Part shown: positions 1-10,668 of the stretch, piece after piece
How the letters are laid out: each line of letters begins with the position of its first letter
How positions within the stretch are numbered: the first letter of the stretch is position 1
From: Arabidopsis thaliana
Lineage: Eukaryota > Streptophyta > Magnoliopsida > Brassicales > Brassicaceae
Direction of reading: 5' to 3'
DNA length: 64,000 nt
Assembly (NCBI RefSeq): GCF_000001735.4
Contig: NC_003070.9
Location: 16,353,971 to 16,417,970, forward strand
Position numbers and translations under genes: made by a program
Notes under the pieces: generated by a model
Told to the model about the DNA's origin: nothing
What the model saw: the letters and a program-made list of their open reading frames with translations, nothing else
Databases searched by the model: none

Positions 1-291
1 TTTATTTGCAACCACTCAAGAAACTTGCCGTAAAGATGTCGTGCATGTATAATACTTCACAATATGATAGTAGAAGACAAACGAGATGGGTACACTTACT
101 TTGATGTATCTCAATTCGAACAACCGGAATCAACAAGAATTTCACAAGTAGATTTCACATATTCTACATATAATCTTTCAAATCTCAAGAATATGTTGGA
201 TACTCGAACTCAAATTCGTGATCGAAATGCACATCAACAACTGAAATCTGATCTTGTTGAATATATATGGAATAAATTTAGCAAAAATTAA
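1..291 (+). pseudogene. Harbinger transposase (HARBI1-like DDE nuclease), C-terminal remnant
   Basis: The frame from about 40 to 291 encodes the last ~80 residues of a HARBI1-like nuclease (IVEDKRDGYTYFDVSQFE, VDFTYST, LVEYIWNKF) and aligns residue for residue with the copy at 60151-60657. Relative to that copy the DNA jumps from position 39 to 43, skipping about 91 bp (60309-60402) and joining at a repeated GCAT. The deletion is not a multiple of three, so the upstream catalytic part is out of frame. Not functional. Confidence 0.85.
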
Positions 292-577
292 TATAATTAA
301 AAGAAATAAATAGTTTAACTATATGTTTTCATGTTTGTTTTTAAAAAAATTATGTCATCTATGTATCAAATTTTATGAATTCAATCATCAATAAATTTTC
401 TAAAATTAAGTTTTTATATATTTTATTTTTATATTACTTTCTATTTTAAAAACTCGAACTTCAAAACTTTGCCAAAAAATTAAAAACTTATCAAAATTCT
501 TAACAAAAAAATGTCAAAACTTTATTCATTAAATATAGTTAAGAACCTTGACTAATATCTCATCATTGAGGATGGTC
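1..577 (+). mobile_element. PIF/Harbinger element, 3' end
   Basis: Right-hand part of a Harbinger-type DNA transposon cut by the window edge. It holds the 3' end of the transposase frame and a terminal inverted repeat at about 541-577. Read on minus, that end starts GACCATCCTCAATGATGAG and matches in layout the termini of the copy at 59371-60939. A TAA follows at 578-580, as expected for the 3-bp TWA target duplication of this superfamily. The left end lies outside the window. Confidence 0.75.
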
Positions 578-780
578 TAAATGAACTAAGTTGATTTTTT
601 TTATAAACCACAAACATACATATTTACATTTTTAATATATAAAATTTTTTAAATTAAAAAATTAGGATTAAATTAAATCACTATAGTGTAATTGAGTTAC
701 TTTCTCATCATGTATACTTTAGATTATCTTTAAAAGTTAGTTTTTGAAATATTTAATTTCATCCTTCCCCACAATCACAA
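578..780. other. AT-rich spacer
   Basis: AT-rich sequence between two Harbinger pieces. I see no gene, RNA or clear repeat in it. Confidence 0.5.
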
Positions 781-910
781 AGGTTTCGAATGGAGAAAGC
801 GAGTCAAACATATCAAGCGGAACAAGAGCGGATCAAGCGGTTTTATCGAAACAAGTGCGGATCAAGCAGTTCTGGCGGTTCAAATAAATGTTTGAATGGT
901 GAAAGCGAAT
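781..910 (+). repeat. Transposon subterminal repeat, left copy
   Basis: GC-richer patch with repeated GCGGATCAAGCGG and GCGGAACAAG words, ending GTTTGAATGGTGAAAGCGA. The reverse complement of 10079-10225 aligns along its length (shared TCAAACATATCA, GCGGATCAAG, TTGAATGGTGA). A looser relative at about 12610-12790 also lies just beyond a Harbinger transposase C-terminus. This suggests the subterminal region of one Harbinger family. The short frame through it (790-1038) is not a credible gene. Confidence 0.5.
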
Positions 911-1029
911 CAAATATTACAGATCATATTATACAATCTTTGATTATGATTTTATTTTCAAATATATTTATTGTGATAACTATTAAAATGTTTTATTTTT
1001 TTTTAATTCAAATACAACATCAAAAAAAT

Positions 1030-1951
1030 AATTTCTAGTATTTAATTTTTTCCATAATATATTTGCAATATGTTCTCTCATATTGGTCATAAGACCGCCA
1101 TCAACTATCTTTGTAGCTTCGATATTCCCTAAACTAGTTCAAAATTCGGGTCCTCCATCTTTATCTCCCCCATTACCTCTGCAAAATCTTCATCTGAAAA
1201 TTTTAAAATCTGAGAAAATTAGGTAGTCCTATTGTAGTCATTACTATTTTTTTTTGCACATGAGTATTATATATAAGAAATTCATAAAGAATCCTTCTTT
1301 TTTTTTCGAAACTCCAAATATCCTCCTAATAAGAGAACGTAAAGATGCATGACATCGATTAAACAGTTCCTGTTTATTCCTAGGAGGAGAACCATTTTCT
1401 AAATTGTGACATATGATACCGAACAACCTTATTTCGTGAAGATCTATATGGAGCAAGATTTTTTTTTTGTTCGGATAGCCTGAATCAACTACATAATATT
1501 TTTCTATTAGAGGCAAAAGAAATTCAGAATCACTATCTTGTGCGACTATGAGAACTGATGTATCCTGACAAGATCATGGTGCTGCATTCCAAACAAATGT
1601 GAACAACATATTTAAATCACATATTGCCATGACGTTGAATGATAATCTACTATGTCGATCCCAATACATTCCTTTTAATTTGGGTTGAATCTTAACGCAA
1701 ACATGAACTCCATCCATTGCTTCAACAAATCCACTAAAATATGGCCAATATCTCTGATCTACTTGCAATCGTTCAGGAATTCGGAGTAGTTCTTGTCTTG
1801 TTGGAGTCTTGATATAATCACAAGCAAGTAACTCATTCGCTATAAGGACCTCAAAATATTTCTTCTTCATTGTCTCTTGGTTTCGTCCAAATCGCATTCC
1901 AACATGTCTTTGAACTTCATTGTGACCACATATCCGTAAAAATAACCAAAA
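1030..1951 (-). pseudogene. PIF/Harbinger transposase, C-terminal two thirds
   Basis: Minus-strand relic of a Harbinger DDE transposase. It reads GHNEVQRHVGMRFGRNQET, then RYWPYFSGFVEAMDGVHV (first DDE aspartate region), then YWDRHSRLSFNVMAICDLNM, then a TGA at 1574-1576 where the family has Gly, then SCQDTSVL in the same frame, then YYVVDSGYPN. A shift at the A-run near 1450 and a second shift about 60 bases later restore the frame at GSPPRNKQELFNRCHASL. A degraded C-terminus resembling MTNMRERIANILWKK reaches about 1035. The stop and paired shifts make it inactive. The N-terminus is lost at about 1951. Confidence 0.85.
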
Positions 1952-2144
1952 CAGTGGTTAGGGTTTAGAATTTTTTCATGAAAAGAAAAAAGACAAAGAA
2001 GGGGCATCGAACTCGTCACCATGATTATGCATGGGGCACTTCCTTGCCAGTTGAGCTAGATGACTATTCAATATCTTTTAAATTAATTTTAATAATCAGT
2101 GTAGGGCACATGCCCTACTTGCTATGAGTATAGAGCCGCCACTG
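1952..2144. mobile_element. Possible hAT-like MITE
   Basis: About 193 bp that interrupts the transposase relic. It starts CAGTGG and ends CCGCCACTG, resembling hAT termini (CAGTGGCGG read inward from the right end). A hairpin GTAGGGCACATGCCCTAC lies at 2101-2118. The flanking 8-mers (aaccaaaa and ataatgtt) do not match, so an intact hAT duplication is not supported and the left boundary is uncertain. Confidence 0.35.
1994..2065 (-). other. tRNA-like segment with Pol III A and B boxes
   Basis: Read on minus, TAGCTCAACTGG (2058-2047) fits box A and GAGTTCGATGCC (2014-2003) fits box B, 44 nt apart start to start as in a real tRNA. The acceptor and anticodon arms do not pair, so this is not a functional tRNA gene. 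It could be a tRNA-derived SINE remnant or a decayed tRNA carried by the surrounding repeat. Confidence 0.45.
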
Positions 2145-2680
2145 ATAATGTTCTGAAGGAACTAAGACACATTCATAATAATTATAGACAAGCAGCATCA
2201 TCTTCTTGCAGACGACGCTAAATGTTGTGTCATCCCCAAACCACCATCTGTTTGGGCTGGTGCTCTTTGAAAATATTAATTGTATTAATTAAATGTTGGT
2301 TGAATTATTAATTCTTCAAAATTCTCATTTTTCAAATTCTACAGCTTTATTCTTTCCTTGTCGCTAAGAAATTGGACTCCTCGTACTTGCAATTGGCATA
2401 TACGAAACCTATAATTTGTAAGCAAAAATTAAAAAAATATCGATTAAAATAAAACTAAATAGCGAATATTACAATATACGTAACAGACATTAAAAAAAAA
2501 ACATAAAATTATCGCTTATAATAAAATACATGCCTCATAATTAATCTTCATCTTCCAAAATATTTTGATGAGTTTCATTTAAATTAGGTGCCCGTTTCCT
2601 TCTCCAAATATTGAATAATCCCCCTGGTTTTTGTGTTCATCGTATTTGGTGCGGTTTCATCTTCAGTTCCTAGTGAAAAT
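2145..2680. other. Degraded element interior
   Basis: AT-rich DNA between the transposase relic and the ORF1 relic, presumably interior of the same minus-strand Harbinger copy. No frame of note is seen; a run of short stops breaks all six frames. Confidence 0.4.
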
Positions 2681-2689
2681 CTACGTTGA

Positions 2690-3850
2690 ACATTTACCAG
2701 AGGAACCTATTGTGAAGAATTTGGTGAATTTTTCATTGTGAAACATTTGATGATGAGCACCATAGTTGATATGTATTCTACTGTGGAGCAAATGGTGGTG
2801 AGTTCCATTGTGGACCATTTGATGGTGAACTCCAATTTGGATCATTTGATGATGAACCCCATTCTCCATTCTGAAACATTTGGTGATGAACCCAATTGCA
2901 GAACATTTGATGGTGAACTCCATCGTGGAGCAGTTGATGATGAACCTCACTGCAGACCATTTGACAGTCAATCAGAGCAGTTGATGATGAACCCCACTGC
3001 GGACCATTTGATGGTGAACTCCAATTTGCATTATTTGATGATGAATCCCATTTCTAAGCATTTGGTGATATGCTCAATTGTTGAACACTTGGTGATGAAC
3101 TCCATTGTGGCCCATTTGAAAGAGTACCCATTCTGCAGCACTTGGTGAAGTACCCCATTATGGAGCATTTGGGGATGTATCCCACGAATTACCATCAACA
3201 TAAGGATTCATGTAAGGAAAACCGCCAGACATTGGACTACCATAAGGAAAACAACCAGAACTTGGACTCTCAAAATGATGACCTGTGTTGAATTCTTTCT
3301 GACAAGTTCATCATCGCGTGTATATCTTAATAGAGTTGGTAAAAACTGTATTTTATCTTCGTAAGGTTTGTCAGCTCTAGCAATAAAATACTTACGCCAA
3401 AATTTGTCTTCTTTAAATTCCTTAATGAATGACCAATAAGATTATGTTGGATGGAAAATCCATTTCTTCAAATATCTTCACAGCTAGATCACACTCGTCG
3501 AAATCCTTTTGGTCGAATGAAGTTGGGCGTAAACTTTGGCGTTGAAACTCACAAAAACCAGTCATCATATCTGTTAGCGTTCTCTCAAAAGATTGCTTTC
3601 TTTGACTTCCTTGTGAAACACTTGCAATGTCACACATGAATATCCCACAAGTCTTTGTAAAGTACTTCCACGTCTTCCACAACCTCGTTGTGAACTCTTT
3701 AAGCAAAAATCTGGATTGGATAAAACTGATGGAGAATTTTGGCGAGTATATTCGTTGATGATCTCATTTGTAGTGCGTGTTTCATCATCAATATTAACGC
3801 GATACACCTCTTCACTTTCTTGTGTCTTTAGAACTTGACTTTCAAGCATT
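2690..3850 (-). pseudogene. Probable Harbinger-associated ORF1 (Myb/SANT-like) relic
   Basis: Minus-strand coding traces run from about 3850 to 2700: KTCGIFMCDIASVSQGSQRK, DMMTGFCEFQRQSL, AVKIFEEMDFPSN, then a shifted frame reading EFKEDKFWRKYFIARADKPY, then a Gly/Pro/Ser-rich tail (FPYGSPMSGGFPYMNPY) and a 9-residue tandem repeat (WSSPSNGPQ, WNSPPFAPQ). It lies upstream, on the same strand, of the transposase relic at 1030-1951, the usual position of the second Harbinger gene. That position and the acidic helical C-terminal style suggest the Myb/SANT-like partner protein. No DNA-binding helix is clearly readable, so the assignment is inference. Frameshifts make it a pseudogene. Confidence 0.5.
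2735..3180. repeat. 27-bp tandem repeat, about 16 copies
   Basis: Units such as TGATGGTGAACTCCATCGTG(GAGCAGT) recur every 27 bp with occasional loss of bases. Because 27 is a multiple of three, the array can encode a 9-residue repeat on the minus strand (W-x-S-P-x-x-x-P-Q). It lies inside the ORF1 relic. Confidence 0.85.
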
Positions 3851-5058
3851 TAATCATAATATGTTTCTGAGTAAGTTTACCTTGGTTATTAGTTGTGCTT
3901 TCGTTAATAATCTCTTCTCTTCACTTGTTTACAGAGTATAGAGATTGGGATTCAATTTTATATAATCTGAAACAACGTTGCATCACATCCCAAAGTTTTG
4001 GCGATTTTCGTTGAAAGGAATGTATAATCTTACATACATGTTATTGAAAAAAAAATGAAATACATATTCTGAACATAAAATTTAGTAATCATATTTAGGT
4101 AGTGAGAGATATCCTAAATACTTATTTCTTTCTCTCTCCACTATGAATTACTTGTATTTATTTGATATGTGATAGGATAAATCTTGATACTTGTGTTATC
4201 CCTGAGTTGTAAATACTTCTTGTATTTTTGTTTTCAACTGGTCAAGATTTTCTTTGAAGAAACGATAGTTTATATTGAGATTAAATTTCTTATTAAAATT
4301 TTCAACCAAAAACTCTTTACCAAGGGGTGTAGGATCTTTTAAAAGGTAATTATTCATGGAAATTGCTTAATCATATAACTCAAGAAATATTCTTTCTCGG
4401 CTAGGTTCTATTTGAAATTATCTCGACTCTACAAGTTTTTTTTCAGTGAGTTTATTTAATAAAAAAAGCTTACTTATTCTTGTTAGATTTTCTAAAAATT
4501 CTCTTCTTTATTCTTTCAATAATTGAATTTGATTTCATAGACAATTAATGTTAAGGATACATTTTAGAGATTTATTACCATGTAATTCTCGTGATGATAT
4601 ATAATAATTTACGCACTAATGGTTTCACTTTTCTCTCTAATTAAAGATCTTGTGAATCTTTTCTATTTTGCCTAATACTTTTGTTTTTATTATTTAAAAG
4701 ATAATATAAAATCTTAACCCCACAAAAAAAAACATTTACCAAGAAAAAAAAGTAATTAAATATTAATATTTTAGAGAGAGAAAATGGACCTAGAGAATCT
4801 CTCTATGCATAAAAAAAATTTTTTGGATAGCCGTTACTGAAAGACAAATCCTTTTCAGTCTCTCCTCTTTCTCTTGACAAGGCGATTTCAAGTCTTTCTC
4901 TCATAAATTAGGACTTTTTGCGATTGAAAAAACTCTTCTCCGTTCGATTTATAGTTTAAGATAGTTATGTAGTTTAGTATCTCGTGGTTTTCTTCTATAT
5001 TCTCGTTAGTTGTGGCTGTTATTTAGGGTTTTAGGTTTTGTCCATTTCTGAAGGAATT
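3851..5058. other. Intergenic region; likely promoter and leader of the MYB3R relic
   Basis: No coding sequence seen. The last 250 bp (4780-5058) are pyrimidine-rich, like a plant 5' leader. CCGTT cores (reverse AACGG) occur at about 4828 and 4940, reminiscent of mitosis-specific MSA elements, but two 5-mers are weak evidence. Confidence 0.4.
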
Positions 5059-5925
5059 ATGACAGAGTCTATTGATTTGAATCGATTAGAGTCCGAGTCT
5101 GATAACAACACCGACGACGTTACTCCTATTTTTGCAATTGATGACTCTGCAAAAGGGTATTTTTCTCTTGTTCGTTCCTTAATTATATTGTGTGGTTTGG
5201 TGTATATTTGTTGCAACTTGATGAATTTGGGGGTGAGTTGTGTGTGATTAAGGTTTTTATGTGTGATGATTAAGATTAATGGAAATAAAATAATGTTGGG
5301 AAATTTGTAATATCAGTTTTAAGTATATATGTTTATATGTTATTAGGGTTTGATCTTATGATTGCTTTGTGATGTTTGTTTTGTGCTTAAAGATACAGAA
5401 GAGTGAGTGGTCCTACTAGAAGATCAACTAAAGGATGATGGACATCCGAAGAGGTATATATATTGCTCTTGTTCAGTCTTGTCTTTTGCAAGTTACATAA
5501 ATGTGTCACTGAAATCTTTTTTCCATCATATGCAGGACAAAATTTTGACGAATGCTGTGAAGAAGTACCAAGGGAGGAACTGAAAAAGGATTGGTAAATA
5601 ATATTTTGATTTGTTAGCCATCAATATTTGCCATAAAACCAATATACACTATATAGTGTTTTTTTTTTTCTCTTGTCTTTGGTTTAGCTGAATGCCTTCC
5701 TCGGTCGGAAGAGAATAGGAGGAATGATGTCCAATGCCAACACCGTTGGTTAAAGGTTCTTGATCCAAGCCTCCAAAAAGGAGCTTGGAAAAAAGAGGTA
5801 ACTACTTTTGCATTCCCTTCTTGATATATGCTATGTTACGTTGTTTCATTACCGAGTAATCATATATGTATATATATATCTTAATATTCAGGAAGATAAA
5901 CTCTTAAGTGAGTTGGTTAAAAATT
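5059..5925 (+). pseudogene. MYB3R-type (R1R2R3-MYB) transcription factor, truncated pseudogene
   Basis: Five exon pieces with sound GT-AG borders: 5059-5156, 5393-5453, 5536-5593, 5688-5797 and 5892-~5925. Joined, they give an acidic N-terminus (MTESIDLNRLESESD), the pre-R1 segment RRVSGPTRRSTKG, repeat R1 (WTSEED ... NAVKKYQGRN ... RIAECLPR ... DVQCQHRWLKVLDPSLQKG) and the start of R2 (AWKKEEDKLLSELVKNY). The MYB3R family binds MSA elements of G2/M genes. Two TGA codons disable it: 5436-5438 just before the first R1 tryptophan, and 5581-5583 replacing the second R1 tryptophan. R2, R3 and the C-terminus are missing. A solo LTR sits 126 bp downstream. I am confident of the family, not of the parent paralogue. 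Confidence 0.85.
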
Positions 5926-6050
5926 ATATATGTAATTATGTATATATATTCCTTTCGATACTATTTAACTATAATAAAAAATCAAATATTAATAGTTATT
6001 TTTTTGGTACATCAAAAAGGATAAAATTTATTATATTTCTATTTTATAAA

Positions 6051-7203
6051 TGAAACAACCCGACCCATTTTTAAAAAAAATATAATTAAATATTCCCATA
6101 AATATCTAATTAAACCAACCAACAAAATAACAATTAAACCGCAAGTCAAAAATACTATTTTATGAATAAATAAATAATTCGACCAACAAAACCAAGAATA
6201 ACTAACAATCCTAACCGGGTTCCAATAACCAAAAACACCAAAATAAAACAAACGAGTTCCTACATCATCCTCTCTTCCTTGCCATGATTCCACGATCACA
6301 CTTTATCTTTACCTGCATCAACAACACAATGAGATGCGTAAGTATTATCATAAATACTTAGTGAGGCGATCCTCCCATCTACGAGCTATACACACAAGCA
6401 AATACAAAGGTATAATCACGAATACAATACAAACAAACCAGTCATTGAACAATTCACCCAAAACACATTCACCACACCTACATATCATCACACAAAACAA
6501 ATCACACAACCCAATCGCTCAGATAAGCTCATGGTCACGCACTCACCTTAACAAATTGATTCTAATAGCAATTAAACCCAGGAGAGACTCTCCTTGCGTC
6601 TGAAACAGTCCAGAAACGTCCTGCAACAAGTCCACAACCAAAAGCAACCTTGAAGCAAAGTGGACAGGAAAAACCAGAAACAAACCGTCTCAAAGACGAA
6701 ACCCTAAAATACAAGCTAAACGTTAACTATTCAATCGCTCCGGTGAAATCCTAGCTGCAGACGTCACAAAGCTGCCCACAAAATCTCGTGCCGATCAAAA
6801 AACAGACGAGACCACGATCTCAGTTTCAATTTCCGCTGGTCCTAATTCGCGTCTGAGAAAACGTGTCTCACGAAACTGCGAATAACTCAACCAATTTTAA
6901 TCCAAATCCAATTCTGTAAACTGGAGAATAACTATAAAGGACTTGGGAATAACTCTACCAAATTTCGTTACCTTTTACCACGATTTGATATGACGAAACT
7001 GATTTCTCCCAAACCCTAACGATTGTGCTCCTTCTCCTTTTCTCTCTTTTTCTCATTTATAAAACGAAAAGTGGCTAACTAAACCCTAATTTCGAGTTTC
7101 CTTCTTTTATAGGCACACTATAGGGTTTCCAATTAACCCAACCAATTAAACCGGATGATTTAAAAACAAACCCTAACCGATTTTCCGGTTCACGGGCGTT
7201 ACA
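6051..7203 (-). mobile_element. Solo LTR, Ty3/gypsy family of the 26-34 kb element
   Basis: Begins TGAAACAACC and ends CACGGGCGTTACA, matching both LTRs of the element at 26141-33713. The 5-bp duplication ATAAA is perfect (6046-6050 and 7204-7208). No internal region is present, so it arose by LTR-LTR recombination. In element sense it reads TGTAACGCCCGTGAACCGG and therefore points to minus. Confidence 0.95.
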
Positions 7204-7232
7204 ATAAACAGCTAAGAAAAATAATTAAGATT

Positions 7233-8778
7233 TTGGGGATTTGCAAACTACCATTTTTTTATACTCTTTTGTAATAATACCCTCTAATGTTGTCCATTTT
7301 TAAAAATACCATTTTCCTTAAACATAATGACCTAATTACTCTCATCTAATAAGAACATGTAATTGGAAACTGAAAATTTTCCACCAAGTTTATTTTTCCC
7401 ACAAAAAAAAAAAAATTCGCCAAACTTTTTTTCCGCCAAAACAAAAAGGGTTTCTCGCCAAAATTTTTTTTAAAAATCCTTGTAATTTTTTTAAAAACTC
7501 CTTGTAAGGTTTTTTAAAAACTTTGGTAGTTGTTAAAAACCCTTGTAAATCATTTTAAAACCTCTTAAATCTTTATAAAATCTTTAAAAACATATGTAAA
7601 TATTTTAAAATCTCTTTCTAAATCTTTGTAAATCATTTAAAAATCTTTTACAATAGTTTTACAAGATTTACAAGAGTTTTTTTTAGAGTTTTAAAAGGAT
7701 TTACAAGGATTTTTAAACCTTTGTAAATCCTTTTAAAATTCTTATAAAGTCTCTACAAGCATTTTTTAACTCTTATAAACAAATTGTAAGTTTTGAAAAT
7801 ATTTATAACTCTTTTTGAACCATTTTAAAACTCTTTTGAACCTTTACAAAAGTTTTTTAAATGATTTTAAAACTCTTGTAAATCTTTCAAAAATCTTTTA
7901 AAAACTATTGTAAATCCTTTAAAACCCTTGTAAAGCATTTAAAAATCTTTGAAAAATTCTTTTAAATCCTTTAATAATTTTTGAACCATTTTAAAACATT
8001 TGTGAACCTTTAAAAAAGGTTTTAAAAAGATTTACAAGAGTTTTTAAAGGGTCTGCTTGTAAATTCTTTAAGAATCTTTTAAAAACCCTTGTACATCTTT
8101 TAAAACATTTTAAAACCATTTAAACATCTCTTGTAAATCTTTTAAAACACTTTTAAAATCCATTGTAAATCTTTTAAGAAACTTTTAAACCCTTTAAAAA
8201 TCTTTAAAAAACACTTGTAAATCTTTTAAAGCCCTTTAAAATCCCTTGTAAATATTTTAAAACCTTTTAAAATCTGTTGTAAATGTTTTAAAACCCTTTT
8301 AAAATCCTTTGTAATTCTTTGTCGTACATGTTTTATATATACCCTTGTACATCTTTAAAAACATTTTTAAACCTTTTAAAAAAAATCTTTTAAAATCTCT
8401 TGTAAATCTTTTAAAACCCGTTTAAAATCCCTTTTAAATCTATTTCCCGCCAATTTGTTTTTTTGCTGGTAAAATGTTTTTGAAAAAACAAATTTGGCGG
8501 GAATTTTGTTTTTGAAAACTTTTTGGCGGATAATTGTTTTTCGAAATTTTTTGACGGGAAAATATTTTGACGGGAAAATTTTGGTGGGAAATTTATTTTC
8601 GATTATTTTGGGTGAAAAAATATTAATATTTCATTATGTTAACCTAAATTTTTTTCCAAATAGGGGTTAAATGGTCATTAAAAATTTAAAGAGGGTATAA
8701 ATGAAAATGGCAAAGAGAAAATGGTAGAATTGAAAAGGAGTAGTGTGAAAAGGGCATTTTCAGCAATTATTATAAACT
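7233..8778. mobile_element. MULE-like foldback element with degenerate internal repeats
   Basis: The ends form a rough inverted repeat: left TTTGCAAACTACCATTTTTT, right (reverse complement) ATTGCTGAAAATGCCCTTTT, the style of Mutator-like non-autonomous elements in Brassicaceae. Inside are inverted blocks rich in CCGCCAAAA (7390-7470) and TTTGGCGGGAA/TTGACGGGAAAA (8440-8600). Between them about 1 kb of ~30-bp degenerate units (TTTTAAAACCCTTGTAAATC) change orientation several times. No transposase. I could not find a 9-bp duplication, so both borders are approximate. Confidence 0.55.
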
Positions 8779-10078
8779 TTTTGGTAACATATATCAAATT
8801 ATTGTTTTATTTCATGGAAAGTTTACATTACAAAACAAAATTTTAATAGTTCATAAATTGTAATTATTAATAAATATGTTTGTATTTCAATAATTTATAC
8901 AAAATTTGAATCTATAAATAAATTAATCAATAAAATTACTTTATTTTAAGTTAATTGATATGTATAAAATTATAATGAAATATTTTTAATACATACATAT
9001 ATTATATATAAACTAAAAACATCCCTTGATTTTAAAAATGATATATAACATTCAGATTTTTGTTTTGTGTAAGAAGTTTTAGTTTTTTTGTGTAAGTACG
9101 GGAGAGAATTTTTTTTTGGTGTGTGCAAAAGTTTTTTTTTCCAATATATTATATAGTCATACATGATATTAAAAATAAATAAATAAAATTGTTCTTGAAT
9201 TGTGTGTTGTCTCTTTATATATGATTCACCCCATTTCTTATGTATATGTGGTTCATTCACTTTTTTTTTGCTAAAAGACAAAATTAAACCCATGAAATGA
9301 CGTTTCTCTTGTCAATGTATAACCTCAAACAATTAAAAAGTGAATGGAAGCTAAAAGCAGATAAATTTGTCCGCATTTTATCCTTCACCCATTCAAGGCT
9401 AAAATAATGGAAGAACATAACAAAAGCGGATATTATGCAGAGCAAGAGAAACGTTTATGTGTTTTTCATTGAAGATAATAAAATGGATTTTCAGTGTTTC
9501 ATTAATAAAATAATAAAAGAACAGTCTGCCCAAAGGCAGTTCAATTTTGAGAAGAAAACAACTGATCTACATGCTACGATACAAAAACCACTATTTTGTT
9601 GTGTTTATAATTTGTTGTGTTTTTTTTTCTTTTCTTTCTTTCTTAATTTTTTTTAAAATATGCAAAATTGCATTATTTAATAAAAGTTTACCCATTTCAA
9701 AATTTTAAAAATGGCTTGATCAATATTATTTTTATTAAAGATGCTTATTAGCTTGTACAATATTGTTCAATACATAAATTATCTAGTTTTGTTTTAGTTT
9801 TAACATTTTCTATTATTATATTTTATCTAAAACAATAAAAAATAATAATTATAGCAATATCATATAAATATTTGTACATTTAGTAGCAAAGAAATATATG
9901 TTGAAGAATAAGGTATGCTATTACAATTTTTTTAATATAGTCTATTATTATTTTATTATAAATTTACAATACAAAATTCAAAATAAAGCAAATCAGATTT
10001 ATAAAACTAATATAATGTTCAGATTAAAAAGGTTTCAATAATATATATGTTTGTTATATATTTGATCTGCAAAACGTT
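8779..10078. other. AT-rich non-coding region
   Basis: Long AT-rich stretch with many stops in all frames and homopolymer runs. The frames at 8970-9293 and 9435-9656 are low-complexity and I do not regard them as genes. No recognisable element apart from what may be interior of the Harbinger copy. Confidence 0.45.
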
Positions 10079-10225
10079 ATCGATGTCACCATTCAACATA
10101 TATTTTGAAGCGTTCAAACCACTTGATCCGCATTTGTACCGCTATATACGCTTGATCTACTTTTGTTCTACTTGATCCGCCTGATATGTTTGATACACTC
10201 AGCCCGATAAGCTTTTTTCATCTAG
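10079..10225 (-). repeat. Transposon subterminal repeat, right copy (inverted)
   Basis: The reverse complement aligns with 781-910 over about 130 bp (TCAAACATATCAGGCGGATC, AATGCGGATCAAGTGG, TTGAATGGTGACATCG). Its inverted orientation relative to the left copy is what two ends of one DNA transposon would show. Confidence 0.5.
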
Positions 10226-10668
10226 AGTCAATGTTTCTTTATGTCACCATTGGCGTATCTATGGATTTATCCAAGAGGTAAAGAGTCTAGTCTTATTTTT
10301 TAATTTTATTTATAAACAAAACTATAAGTTGTTTAACATATGTATTGAATAGAGATTTAATTCGATTAGTTAATTAAACTATATGATTAATTTAGTAAAG
10401 TTAACAGAAATTAGCGATTAAAAAGGGAAGTTAATAAAAAAAAGTCTATAAAAGGTAGCACAGATAAAGTTGGAATCTTTTTGCATTTTATATAGTCAAA
10501 GATTTTTTATTGGATAACTTTTCCATTGTTTTTACTTTTTTTTTTCTCGTATAATACATTAGTAAATTTTATTAATTTTTAAGAGACATTTAATCGTGTT
10601 CTATTTTGTTATTATATAAAAATACTCCTTAATATTTATGTTTCGGTAAGATACTCTTCCATAATGAG
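10226..10668. other. AT-rich spacer
   Basis: No gene, RNA or repeat recognised between the Harbinger end and the first LTR. Confidence 0.4.

Noticed and set aside
790..1038. 82-codon plus frame
   Set aside because: First half is the transposon subterminal repeat, second half is AT-rich low-complexity sequence.
1994..2065. Functional tRNA gene
   Set aside because: Only boxes A and B fit; acceptor and anticodon stems do not pair.
2738..3148. Plus-strand frame of 136 codons (MKHLMMSTIVDMYST)
   Set aside because: It is the 27-bp tandem repeat read on the wrong strand; the neighbouring coding traces are on minus.
9435..9656. 73-codon frame ending in poly-Phe
   Set aside because: Low-complexity T-run at the C-terminus and no related sequence.
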